DNA of 54,042 nt from Candidatus Blautia intestinavium (GTDB lineage Bacteria > Bacillota > Clostridia > Lachnospirales > Lachnospiraceae), in contig DXGV01000007.1 in NCBI GenBank assembly GCA_019113745.1, positions 1-54,042 on the forward strand, in the 5' to 3' direction. Below, piece after piece: positions 45,641 to 53,952 of the stretch. The stretch's first letter is position 1; every line of letters starts with the position of its first letter. The position numbers were made by a program, and so were the translations under genes. The notes under the pieces were generated by a model. The model saw nothing but the letters and a program-made list of their open reading frames with translations. It ran no database searches and was not told the DNA's origin.

Positions 45641-46129
45641 ATGCAGGCAAAAGGCAGAGTATTCAAATATGGAGACAATGTAGACACAGATGTGATCATT
45701 CCTGCCCGTTATCTGAACTCCTCAGATCCGGCGGAACTGGCCACCCACTGTATGGAAGATATTGATAAAGAATTTGTCCATAAGGTAAACAAAGGAGATA
45801 TCATCGTGGCGGACAAGAATTTTGGCTGTGGCTCTTCCAGAGAACATGCGCCTATCGCCATCAAAGCGGCGGGAGTGAGCTGTGTGATCGCGGAAACCTT
45901 TGCGAGAATTTTTTACAGAAACGCCATCAACATCGGACTTCCTATTATAGAGTGTCCTGAGGCAAGCAGGGGAATCGAGGACGGTGATGAGGTGGAAGTT
46001 GACTTTGATACAGGAATGATCTATAACCGCACCAAAGGTACAGAGTTTAAAGGTCAGGCATTTCCGGAGTTTATGCAGAAGATCATCCAGGCAGGAGGTC
46101 TTGTAAACTATATCAACAGTAAAAACTGA
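45641..46129 (+). CDS. leuD: 3-isopropylmalate dehydratase small subunit
   Basis: A 162-residue swivel-domain subunit with the signature [10 protein letters not shown] near residue 64. AAGGAGGAG precedes ATG 45641, 14 bp after the leuC stop. A terminator follows at 46198. leuA and leuB are not in the window. Confidence 0.95.
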   Translation: MQAKGRVFKYGDNVDTDVIIPARYLNSSDPAELATHCMEDIDKEFVHKVNKGDIIVADKNFGCGSSREHAPIAIKAAGVSCVIAETFARIFYRNAINIGLPIIECPEASRGIEDGDEVEVDFDTGMIYNRTKGTEFKGQAFPEFMQKIIQAGGLVNYINSKN

Positions 46130-46197
46130 TATTGACAGCCAAAATTAAATCCCGGATTTTGTTTCTCTGAAAAGGAGACATAGAATCTTAAATATGA

Positions 46198-46256
46198 CAG
46201 GGAGCAGTTACCGTCTGAAGAATCCGGCGGTGGCTGCTCCCTGCGTTATTATTTTT
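46198..46256 (+). terminator. terminator after leuCD
   Basis: CAGGGAGCAG (46198-46207) pairs perfectly with CTGCTCCCTG (46234-46243), followed by CGTTATTATTTTT. Inner TTACCG/CGGTGG bases extend the stem. Confidence 0.8.
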
Positions 46257-46342
46257 ATTATAAATCGTAAATAATTCTTGTGTTGACTGTCATCATAATG
46301 AGAAAATAATGTTAATAATTTTCAGATAAGAGAAAAATACTG

Positions 46343-46610
46343 GTTTCGTGAAGTATTCTGCTTCACGAAATTGTTCGTAAATATTTCTGGATTTTCATTT
46401 TTTTAATTAGATTTTCCCCTGAAAAAGATATGTGATATTGTTTTTCTCGCTGCTTTGGAAAAGAAAACATGATTGATTTTGTCAGAACCGACAAATATAC
46501 GGTAAACATTGCATGATTAAAGTCATATATGTGACTTTACATTAATGATTTGCTATGCTAGAATGAGTTTGTTGAAATGCAAATTTCGTGAAGCAGAATA
46601 CTCCACGAAA
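46343..46610. repeat. MITE-like unit with palindromic inverted ends
   Basis: The ends are inverted copies of one another over 29 bases with a single mismatch. Each end is itself a palindrome: arms TTTCGTGAAG/CTTCACGAAA around seven bases at 46344-46370, and TTTCGTGAAG/CTCCACGAAA at 46584-46610. The unit is 268 bp and is flanked by the direct repeat AAATACTG (46335-46342 and 46611-46618), which looks like a target-site duplication. It encodes no protein and holds the putative promoter of the next gene. An alternative reading is a pair of operators with centres 240 bp apart. Confidence 0.6.
46536..46564 (+). promoter_or_regulatory. putative promoter of the TnpB-like gene
   Basis: TTTACA (46536-46541), 17 bp, TAGAAT (46559-46564). 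The predicted start near 46571 places the second palindrome in the 5' untranslated leader. Confidence 0.55.
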
Positions 46611-46628
46611 AAATACTGAGGTTTTCTG

Positions 46629-47819
46629 ATGGAAAAAACAGCATATTATTCAGTGACTGTAAGGAAGTTCAGTGTACTTTCCAGACACAGAGCGCAAATG
46701 GAAAAAACTCAGAAGCTGTACAACGATATTCTGGGATTTTATTACAGATTGTATCTGGATACTTTTTCAGAAAACAGTACAGGGACAATGGAAACTCTCC
46801 GGAGCCTTGAAAAAATAACAATCGTTGGCAGAAACCGGGAACCAGTACCCTATCCTCTTCCCTGGAAAAAAGTTCCTCTTTATTTCAGGAGAGCAGCAAT
46901 TAATGGAGCTGTGGCGGCGGCCCGGAGCTATCTTGCCAGAGACGTACAGAAAGACAGAAGCCAGGAATTCAATGAATCCGTGACCTTTTATAAAGGAATG
47001 TACCGTGATTTCACAGAGACCGGGATATCGCTGAAGCTCTGGGACGGAGATTCCTGGAGGTGGCTGCGTATAAGACTGCGAGGAAACAAAATTCCCCAGG
47101 ATGGCCAGATGATGTCTCCAGCACTTGTCCTGCGAGATAAAAGGATAGAGCTTCATGTTCCATGGAAAACCCCGGTCAGCGATGGGAGAACCGCGAAAGA
47201 GCGTATAAAAGCAGGTGAAAATATATGTTCTCTTGTCTTTACAAACAGAGACGCCTGTCTTGTATGCTGCATTTTAGATTCACATGGAAAAATGACAGAC
47301 AGCCTTTTTTTGAGGGGCGGGGCAGAATATGCCCACAATTGTCATGTCGTTTTGGAAAGACTGAAAAAATCCCAGGACTCCGGCGGAGGAAAAGACAATC
47401 CCCGGGGAAATATAAAGTACTGGAAAAAGCTAAAAAACATCAGTGACCATTATGCCCATCAGTTCAGCCGTCAGGTTATTAATTACTGCAGAGAAAATCA
47501 TGCCGGAATTTTAGTCCTTCCGGTTTTTGATGATTGCCACAGAAAAATAATTATACGCTCTTCCGGAAGATATTCACCTATTTATTTAAGTACATCCATT
47601 CGTGAAAAACTGAAATATAAGGCATGGCAGGCAGGTATTGTGGTTTTGGAAACACAACAGCATAAAATCAGTTCTGTGTGCAGTATCTGTGGATCGAGCA
47701 TAAAGAAAAACAATTCGGAATTTGTTTGTGAGAAAGGACACAGAGGAAATCGGTATCTGAATACGGCAAAAAATCTTGGATTAAAGTGTCTGAGCGGCTT
47801 CCAGAAGAAGCTGCTTTAA
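46629..47819 (+). CDS. TnpB-like protein, probably nuclease-dead (TldR-like)
   Basis: A 396-residue protein related to TnpB/OrfB of IS605-type elements. The N-terminal half is helical, then a RuvC-like region, then a zinc finger (C351, C354, C367, H371), ending HRGNRYLNTAKNL where active TnpB has DRD.NAA.NI or NAD.NAA.NI. All three expected RuvC acidic residues appear replaced: V203 for Asp in the first strand (SLVFTNRDA), P298 for Glu (ILVLPVFDD), Y376 for the last Asp. No TnpA or IS ends are seen. This pattern resembles TnpB-derived RNA-guided repressors (TldR). GAGG lies seven bases before ATG 46629. A structured GC-rich stretch downstream could be its guide RNA. Family membership is fairly sure; function is inference. 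Confidence 0.75.
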   Translation: MEKTAYYSVTVRKFSVLSRHRAQMEKTQKLYNDILGFYYRLYLDTFSENSTGTMETLRSLEKITIVGRNREPVPYPLPWKKVPLYFRRAAINGAVAAARSYLARDVQKDRSQEFNESVTFYKGMYRDFTETGISLKLWDGDSWRWLRIRLRGNKIPQDGQMMSPALVLRDKRIELHVPWKTPVSDGRTAKERIKAGENICSLVFTNRDACLVCCILDSHGKMTDSLFLRGGAEYAHNCHVVLERLKKSQDSGGGKDNPRGNIKYWKKLKNISDHYAHQFSRQVINYCRENHAGILVLPVFDDCHRKIIIRSSGRYSPIYLSTSIREKLKYKAWQAGIVVLETQQHKISSVCSICGSSIKKNNSEFVCEKGHRGNRYLNTAKNLGLKCLSGFQKKLL

Positions 47820-47934
47820 GATAAGAAGCAGTATTTTTCAGCAAGAAACTGATTCCCGAAAAAGAAACCTTGGATAGCATCTCTTTTTTGCCACATAAAG
47901 AAAATTATGTATAAAAGATAAATTGAAATATGAC

Positions 47935-47962
47935 GAAAACAAGTGATTAAGTCACTGTTTTC
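47935..47962 (+). terminator. stem-loop downstream of the TnpB-like gene
   Basis: GAAAAC plus AGTGA pair with TCACT plus GTTTTC across one bulged A. There is no T run after it, so terminator activity is uncertain. Confidence 0.4.
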
Positions 47963-47970
47963 ATAGATTT

Positions 47971-48095
47971 CAGCGGGAAACTGCAAAAAGGGCAGAACCC
48001 ATCGGGCTTTGCCTTTGGGCCTGAGCACCGCCCGCCGGAGTCCGCAAAGACCCCGGGAAGACAGCGGCTTTATGCTGCGGGAGTGCTTGAAGTTA
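47971..48095 (+). ncRNA. candidate guide-like structured RNA
   Basis: An island of about 120 bases, much richer in GC than its surroundings, with consecutive hairpins. AAAGGgCA pairs with TGCCTTT around an inner CCC/GGG, GGGC with GCCC, CCGGaGTC with GACcCCGG around CGCAAA, and CAGC with GCTG. It lies 150 bases after the TnpB-like stop, on the same strand, where TnpB and TldR guide RNAs are usually encoded. If it is a guide RNA, the guide would begin near 48092-48096, after GTGCTTGAAG. The family and the exact ends are not known. Confidence 0.45.
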
Positions 48096-48207
48096 TAAAA
48101 AGAAAAAGCCTTACGGAATCCGGATCCGGCAGATCAGGACAAAAGGCAAAGAAAATGCAGAAGAGTCTCAGCAGAAACGCGGGACAATAATTTAGGAGGA
48201 TCAGAGC

Positions 48208-49353
48208 ATGGGCAGTGAGAAAAAAGAAACAGAGAAATTGCGGATTGCCATGCTCGGTCATAAACGCATCCCGTCCCGGGAAGGCGGAATAGAAGTAGTG
48301 GTAGAGGAACTTGCGACACGCATGGCGGCAAAAGGCCATGCAGTAACCTGCTACAACCGCAGGGGACATAATGTGGCAGGAGCCGAATATGACGAAAAGA
48401 AAATGAAAAATTTCAGAGGGGTAAAACTAAAGGAAGTGTTTACCGTCAACCTTCCGGGGCTGGCGGCTATGAGCGCTTCGGTTTCTGCTTCTCTGGCAGC
48501 AGCTGTCGGGAAATACGATGTGGTTCATATCCACGCGGAGGGCCCGGCATTTATGTGCTGGCTTCCCAAGATGCTGGGGAAAAGGGTGGTTGTTACGGTG
48601 CATGGACTGGATCACCAAAGGGCAAAATGGGGCAAGCTGGCTTCGGCCTACATAATGATGGGTGAGAAAAACGCTGTGCGGTTTGCAGACGATATTATCG
48701 TTCTTTCATCCGGTGTACAGCAGTATTTTAAGAACCAATATCAGAGAAAGACTTTATTTATTCCGAATGGAGTAAAGGAACCGAAACTGAGAAAAGCAGA
48801 TCAGATTACGGAAAGATGGGGTCTGGAAAAGGACGGCTACATTCTTTATCTTGGCAGACTTGTCCCGGAAAAAGGAGAAAAATATCTAATCAAAGCCTTT
48901 AAACAGGTAAAGACTGATAAAAAACTTGTGATTGCGGGAGGAAGCTCTGATACAGAGACCTATATGAAAGAGCTGAAGAAGCTGGCAGAGGACGACCCTC
49001 GTATCCTTTTCACAGGATTTGTCCAGAAAAGAATCAAGCATGAATTATACAGTAATCCTTATATTTATACCCTGCCTTCTGATCTGGAGGGAATGCCTCT
49101 AAGCCTGCTGGAAGCAATGAGCTACGGAAACTGCTGCCTGACGTCCGATATCCCAGAATGTGCGGAGGTTGTAGAAGATAAAGCGGTACTTTTCCAGAAA
49201 GGCAATATAGATGACCTGAAGGATAAGCTGCAGATGCTGTGCGATCATCCGGAAATAGTTCAGCAATATAAAAATAAAGCCCAGGATTTTATATTGAAAA
49301 AATATGGATGGGACGATGTGGTGGAAAGAACACTGGACGTATACCGGGGGTAG
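48208..49353 (+). CDS. family 4 glycosyltransferase
   Basis: A 381-residue GT-B fold glycosyltransferase. The N-terminal domain has KRIPSREGGIEVVVEELA, with the glycine-rich acceptor loop. The C-terminal domain starts at about residue 210 (ILYLGRLVPEKGEKYLIKA) and has the EX7E motif in DLEGMPLSLLEAMSYG. The N-terminal start resembles bacterial rhamnosyl- or galactosyltransferases that begin surface polysaccharide side chains; the sugar is not certain. TTAGGAGG precedes ATG 48208. It lies upstream of the dTDP-rhamnose genes but is separated from them by a repeat region. Confidence 0.88.
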   Translation: MGSEKKETEKLRIAMLGHKRIPSREGGIEVVVEELATRMAAKGHAVTCYNRRGHNVAGAEYDEKKMKNFRGVKLKEVFTVNLPGLAAMSASVSASLAAAVGKYDVVHIHAEGPAFMCWLPKMLGKRVVVTVHGLDHQRAKWGKLASAYIMMGEKNAVRFADDIIVLSSGVQQYFKNQYQRKTLFIPNGVKEPKLRKADQITERWGLEKDGYILYLGRLVPEKGEKYLIKAFKQVKTDKKLVIAGGSSDTETYMKELKKLAEDDPRILFTGFVQKRIKHELYSNPYIYTLPSDLEGMPLSLLEAMSYGNCCLTSDIPECAEVVEDKAVLFQKGNIDDLKDKLQMLCDHPEIVQQYKNKAQDFILKKYGWDDVVERTLDVYRG

Positions 49354-49374
49354 AAGATGGGGATAGCGATGATC

Positions 49375-49565
49375 GGTATCAGGGTCTGTTCGAGAAAATG
49401 AGTGCTACATATCAAGGGTGATGAGTACCAGAAATGATGTACTTCTGGCATTTTAAGGCGGTTGATTACCGGATGAGCTGTCCGAATGGCATATCAAGAG
49501 GAACGAGTACCAGGTGATATGTACAGTCTGGCAGGTTAAGTGGATTGAGTATCAGGCTGGGGTTA
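49375..49565 (+). repeat. ~190-bp repeat, copy 1, before rfbA
   Basis: Nearly the same sequence occurs at 53759-53952 in the same orientation, with scattered substitutions and a small length change near the start. Inside are two related sub-units, each with an ATATCAAG start followed by GAGTACCAG and a TCTGGCA about 15 bases later; the CCAGAA/TTCTGG bases can pair. No open frame runs through it. Confidence 0.85.
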
Positions 49566-49789
49566 GTGAGAGGGAGACAAATTAGGAAAATTCGAGGCTC
49601 AGATGAGCAGTTGATTATAGAAGAAATAGAACATGAGCCTTTTTCCTCTATCCAGGGGAACTTATCAAGATTAAATAATTATCAATATGAATGATTGCTT
49701 TTTGATGCTGCTTTAAATGAAAAGTATATTTGATTACAGCAATGATAAGAAGCAGAATATCGCAATTAATGCTAAATGGGAGATTAAAG
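49566..49789. other. intergenic region before rfbA
   Basis: No gene seen. AGGCTCA (49595-49601) can pair with TGAGCCT (49634-49640), followed by TTTT, giving a possible weak terminator. No clear consensus promoter for rfbA was found. Confidence 0.4.
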
Positions 49790-50686
49790 ATGAAAGGTAT
49801 AATTCTTGCCGGAGGCTCCGGCACAAGACTATATCCATTGACAAAAGTGACATCTAAACAGCTTTTGCCTGTCTATGACAAGCCGATGATTTATTACCCG
49901 ATGTCCGTTCTTATGAACGCTGGCATCCGGGATATTTTGCTCATCTCCACCCCGCAGGACACCCCTCGCTTTGAGGACTTGCTGGGTGATGGCCATCAGT
50001 TTGGCGTCAACCTCACTTACGAGGTACAGCCCTCCCCGGATGGACTTGCACAGGCATTTATTATTGGCGCTGATTTTATTGGGAATGAGCCTGTGGCGAT
50101 GGTCTTGGGCGACAATATTTTCGCTGGCCACGGGTTGAAGAAAAGACTGCGAGCTGCCGTTGCCAATGCGGAATCTGGTAAAGGTGCAACGGTATTTGGA
50201 TACTATGTGGATGATCCCGAGCGTTTCGGCATCGTGGAGTTTGATCAAAGTGGGAAGGCTATCAGTATCGAGGAAAAACCGGAACATCCCAAGAGCAACT
50301 ATTGCGTAACTGGCCTCTACTTCTATGACAATCAGGTCGTGGACTATGCAAAGAGCTTAAAACCCTCTGCTCGCGGCGAATTGGAAATTACAGACCTCAA
50401 CCGCATCTACTTGGAAGCTGGGAAACTGAATGTGGAACTGTTGGGACAGGGCTTCACCTGGCTGGATACCGGTACGCATGAGAGCCTGGTAGACGCTACC
50501 AATTTTGTTAAGACAATGGAGCAACACCAGCACCGCAAGATCGCCTGTCTGGAAGAGATCACATATTTGAACGGCTGGATCACGAAAGAGGATGTCTTGG
50601 CCGTCTATGAGGTGCTGAAGAAAAACCAGTACGGTCAGTATCTAAAGGATGTTTTAGACGGTAAATACCTGGACGTGCTGCACTGA
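49790..50686 (+). CDS. rfbA: glucose-1-phosphate thymidylyltransferase
   Basis: A 298-residue first enzyme of dTDP-L-rhamnose synthesis, making dTDP-glucose. The nucleotidyltransferase signature [11 protein letters not shown] is at residues 8-18, and LGDNIF and the WLDTGTH segment are typical. The frame is open to 49730, but GGGAG before ATG 49790 and homology (MKGIILAGG) fix the start. First of four consecutive rhamnose genes, rfbA-rfbB-rfbD-rfbC. Confidence 0.96.
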   Translation: MKGIILAGGSGTRLYPLTKVTSKQLLPVYDKPMIYYPMSVLMNAGIRDILLISTPQDTPRFEDLLGDGHQFGVNLTYEVQPSPDGLAQAFIIGADFIGNEPVAMVLGDNIFAGHGLKKRLRAAVANAESGKGATVFGYYVDDPERFGIVEFDQSGKAISIEEKPEHPKSNYCVTGLYFYDNQVVDYAKSLKPSARGELEITDLNRIYLEAGKLNVELLGQGFTWLDTGTHESLVDATNFVKTMEQHQHRKIACLEEITYLNGWITKEDVLAVYEVLKKNQYGQYLKDVLDGKYLDVLH

Positions 50687-50710
50687 ATATATGCGAGGAG
50701 AAAAGAGAGA

Positions 50711-51784
50711 ATGAAGAGGTATCTGATCACTGGCTGTGCCGGCTTTATTGGTTCCAACTTTGTTTACTATATGCTGAAAAAATATCAGGACATTCTGCTG
50801 GTCAATCTGGATAAGTTGACCTATGCCGGCAACCTTGAAAATCTGAAAGACGTAGAGGAAGATCCCCGCCATATATTCGTGCAGGGGGATATTTGCGATA
50901 AAGAACTGGTCGCCAGCCTGTTTGAAAAATATGACTTTGATTATGCCATTAACTTTGCTGCGGAGAGCCATGTGGATCGCAGTATTGCTAACCCGGAAAT
51001 CTTTGTCCAGACCAATGTAATGGGCACAGTGAACCTGCTCCAGCGGGCAAAAGAAGCCTGGTATGACTCGGAGACGAAAACCTGGAAAGAGGGCAAGAAA
51101 TACATCCAGGTTTCTACCGATGAAGTCTACGGCGCACTGGGCGCAGAAGGCTACTTCACAGAAACCACACCGCTATCTCCCCACAGCCCCTATTCTTCCT
51201 CCAAAGCCAGTGCTGACCACTTTGTCATGGCGTTCTATGATACCTATGGGATGCCTATTAACATTACCCGTTGCTCCAACAACTATGGTCCCTATCAGTT
51301 CCCGGAGAAGCTGATCCCGTTGATGATCAACAATGCCAAGCGCCACAAACAGTTGCCTGTATACGGCGATGGCATGCAGATCCGCGACTGGTTGTATGTG
51401 AAAGATCACTGCAAGGCCATTGATATGGTCGCCAATGGAGGCAAGATTGGTGAGGTCTATAACGTGGGCGGTCACAATGAGCGTCCAAACATCTTTATTG
51501 TCAAGACAATTATCGAGCAGCTCCACGACCGTCTGCATGACGATGGTATTTCCGATGCGCTGATTAAGCACGTTGAGGACCGACTGGGCCACGACCGCCG
51601 TTACGGCATTGATCCGACCAAGATCAAGAACGACCTGGGGTGGTATCCCGAAACACCTTTTGAAAAGGGCATTGTTCTGACCATTGACTGGTATCTGGCC
51701 CATGAAGAATGGATGGATCATGTGACCAGCGGCAATTACCAGAAATACTACGAGGAAATGTATAAGAACAAGACCGAGGTGTGA
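50711..51784 (+). CDS. rfbB: dTDP-glucose 4,6-dehydratase
   Basis: A 357-residue short-chain dehydrogenase/reductase of the extended type. The NAD motif GCAGFIGSN is at residues 8-16, and the catalytic YSSSK follows SP near residue 159. It is the second step to dTDP-rhamnose. Arg codons here are almost all CGN, with no AGA noted, unlike the mixed usage in the upstream metabolic genes, which fits a horizontally acquired cassette. rfbD starts three bases after its stop. Confidence 0.96.
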   Translation: MKRYLITGCAGFIGSNFVYYMLKKYQDILLVNLDKLTYAGNLENLKDVEEDPRHIFVQGDICDKELVASLFEKYDFDYAINFAAESHVDRSIANPEIFVQTNVMGTVNLLQRAKEAWYDSETKTWKEGKKYIQVSTDEVYGALGAEGYFTETTPLSPHSPYSSSKASADHFVMAFYDTYGMPINITRCSNNYGPYQFPEKLIPLMINNAKRHKQLPVYGDGMQIRDWLYVKDHCKAIDMVANGGKIGEVYNVGGHNERPNIFIVKTIIEQLHDRLHDDGISDALIKHVEDRLGHDRRYGIDPTKIKNDLGWYPETPFEKGIVLTIDWYLAHEEWMDHVTSGNYQKYYEEMYKNKTEV

Positions 51785-51787
51785 GGA

Positions 51788-52732
51788 ATGAAATTCTTGG
51801 TGACAGGCATCAATGGTCAGCTGGGCCATGACGTGATGAATGAAATACAGAAACGTGGTTATGAAGGCATCGGTTCCGACATTGCAGAACAATACGCAGG
51901 TGTTGCAGATAGTTCACCCGTTACCACAATGCCTTATATCACACTGGATATCACTGACAGGTATGCTGTTATGAGAGTTATCCAGGAAGTACAGCCGGAT
52001 GCCGTAATTCACTGTGCCGCTTGGACGGCTGTGGATATGGCCGAGGATGATGATAAAGTCGAAAAAGTCCGTGCAGTCAATGCCGGTGGACCACAGAACA
52101 TTGCGGAAGCTTGCAAAGCGGTGGACTGCAAGATGCTATATCTATCCACAGATTATGTGTTTGACGGTCAGAGTACCGAGTCCTGGGATCCGGACTGCAA
52201 GGAATACAAGCCGTTGAATGTGTATGGTCAGACAAAACTGGAAGGCGAAAAGGCCGTCAGTAACACATTAGAAAAGTACTTCATTGTCCGCATTGCCTGG
52301 GTGTTTGGCCTGAATGGAAAAAACTTCATCAAGACGATGATTAACGTGGGCAAGACCCATGATGAGGTGCGAGTGGTTAATGACCAAATCGGCATCCCGA
52401 CCTATACCTATGACCTGGCCCGCCTTCTGATTGATATGTGTGAGACCGAGAAGTACGGTTACTACCATGCGACAAATGCAGAAGTAACGGATGAGAATGC
52501 AGGATGTAAGACCGGCTATATCAGCTGGTATGACTTCTGTTGTGAGTTTTATAAGCAATACGGTTTGAAAACCAAGGTGATTCCGGTGACCACGGAAGAA
52601 TATGGCCTGAGCAAGGCAGCAAGGCCCTTTAACAGCCGTCTGGATAAGAAAAAACTGGTAGAGAACGGTTTCAAGCCGCTGCCAACCTGGCAGGATGCAG
52701 TCAGCCGGTATCTGAGGGAAGCGCAGCTGTAA
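51788..52732 (+). CDS. rfbD: dTDP-4-dehydrorhamnose reductase
   Basis: A 314-residue reductase, the last step to dTDP-L-rhamnose. The NAD(P)H motif GINGQLGHDV is at residues 7-16, and the YGQTK motif carries the catalytic Tyr and Lys. The residues 30-50 part (EQYAGVADSSPVTTM) is longer than in enterobacterial RmlD and is common in clostridial homologues. GAGG precedes ATG 51788. It lies between rfbB and rfbC, so the gene order is A-B-D-C. Confidence 0.95.
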   Translation: MKFLVTGINGQLGHDVMNEIQKRGYEGIGSDIAEQYAGVADSSPVTTMPYITLDITDRYAVMRVIQEVQPDAVIHCAAWTAVDMAEDDDKVEKVRAVNAGGPQNIAEACKAVDCKMLYLSTDYVFDGQSTESWDPDCKEYKPLNVYGQTKLEGEKAVSNTLEKYFIVRIAWVFGLNGKNFIKTMINVGKTHDEVRVVNDQIGIPTYTYDLARLLIDMCETEKYGYYHATNAEVTDENAGCKTGYISWYDFCCEFYKQYGLKTKVIPVTTEEYGLSKAARPFNSRLDKKKLVENGFKPLPTWQDAVSRYLREAQL

Positions 52733-52746
52733 GGAGGTAACAGAGG

Positions 52747-53346
52747 ATGGGACAGATTAAGGTAACCAAGGCCCCGATTGAAGGGCTTTATGTGATCGAA
52801 CCGACGGTTCATGGAGACAGCCGGGGCTATTTTGTGGAGACATACAACCAGAACGATATGCACGAGGCCGGATTGGATATGGTATTTGTCCAAGATAACC
52901 AGTCTATGAGTACTAAGGGCGTGCTGCGCGGTTTGCACTTCCAGAAACAGTATCCCCAGGGCAAATTGGTGCGGGTTATCCAAGGGACCGTCTTTGACGT
53001 GGCCGTTGACCTGCGCGCTGGCAGCAAGACCTATGGCCAGTGGTTTGGTGTGGAACTGAGTGAGGAAAATAACAAGCAGTTTTATATTTCTGAAGGCTTC
53101 GCACATGGATTCCTTGTGATGTCGGATGTGGCAAAGTTCTGCTACAAGGTGACAGACTTTTATCACCCTGGCGATGAGGGCGGACTGGCTTGGAATGACC
53201 CGGAAATCGGCGTCCAGTGGCCCAAGCTGAAAGGAGCTTATAACGGCACTGCCAGTGCGGAGGGATACATGGTGGATGGAACACCGCTGAACCTTAGTGA
53301 AAAAGATCAGAAATGGCTTGGGCTGAAAGATACGTTTAGATTTTAG
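52747..53346 (+). CDS. rfbC: dTDP-4-dehydrorhamnose 3,5-epimerase
   Basis: A 199-residue cupin-fold epimerase. RGLHFQ carries the catalytic His, and SEGFAHGFLV and the C-terminal WNDPEIGVQWP are characteristic. AAGGAGGT precedes ATG 52747, 14 bp after rfbD. It completes the dTDP-L-rhamnose pathway within the cassette. Confidence 0.96.
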   Translation: MGQIKVTKAPIEGLYVIEPTVHGDSRGYFVETYNQNDMHEAGLDMVFVQDNQSMSTKGVLRGLHFQKQYPQGKLVRVIQGTVFDVAVDLRAGSKTYGQWFGVELSEENNKQFYISEGFAHGFLVMSDVAKFCYKVTDFYHPGDEGGLAWNDPEIGVQWPKLKGAYNGTASAEGYMVDGTPLNLSEKDQKWLGLKDTFRF

Positions 53347-53379
53347 TATATAGCTCAAATGAATGAGAAATTGGTGAAA

Positions 53380-53709
53380 ATGAGGATATTGATGATCAAT
53401 AAGTTTCTCTAGCCGAATGGTGGTAGTGAGACCTACATATTTAAAATAGGTGATTATTTAAAAAGTCAGGGACACGAAGTTCAGTACTCTGGCACGGAGC
53501 ATGAAGGCCGATGTGTGGGGAATGCTGTCAATGTGTACACATCCGACATGGATTTCCATGGTGGTTCCAGGCTAGCAAAATTGACTTATCCGTTGAAGAC
53601 TATCTATTCCTCAGAGGCACGGAAGAAGTTGCGACTTGTTCTTGATGATTTTAAACTGGATGTTTGCCATCTTAATAATGTTGAGTATCAAGGTCTGTCC
53701 GAGGTTTAG
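53380..53709 (+). pseudogene. glycosyltransferase family 4, broken N-terminal fragment
   Basis: Read from ATG 53380, the product begins MRILMINKFL, then an in-frame TAG at 53410-53412 where GT4 homologues have Tyr. It then resumes PNGGSETYIFKIGDYLKSQGHEV and continues to LDVCHLNN, which is the acceptor domain of a GT4 enzyme. After about 95 residues homology stops, and the frame ends at TAG 53707-53709 as the repeat region starts. No C-terminal donor domain follows within the window. The gene is thus both interrupted and truncated. The internal frame from 53515 alone is unlikely to be functional. Confidence 0.8.
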
Positions 53710-53758
53710 TGGTTGGTAAAATACATGAAATTTCGGGCGTTGCAGGTCAAGGTAGTCG

Positions 53759-53952
53759 GGTATCAGGCGATTTTGTCCGAGAAAATGAGTGTTACATATC
53801 AAGGGTGACGAGTACCAGAAACGATGTACTTCTGGCATTTTAAGGCGGTTGATTACCGGATGGGCTGTCCGAATGGCACATCAAAGGTGACGAGTATCAG
53901 TTGATATGTACAGTCTGGCGGGTCAAGCAGGTTGAGTATCAGGTTGGGTGCT
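53759..53952 (+). repeat. ~190-bp repeat, copy 2, after the rhamnose genes
   Basis: Direct copy of 49375-49565. Long shared runs include the AAATGAGTG segment, the ACTTCTGGCATTTTAAGG segment and GGTTGATTACCGGATG. The two copies bracket rfbABDC and the broken GT4 gene. The remaining bases to 54042 hold nothing I recognise. Confidence 0.85.

Noticed and set aside
46343-46610. CRISPR repeats
   Set aside because: There are only two copies, in inverted orientation, with no regular spacers.
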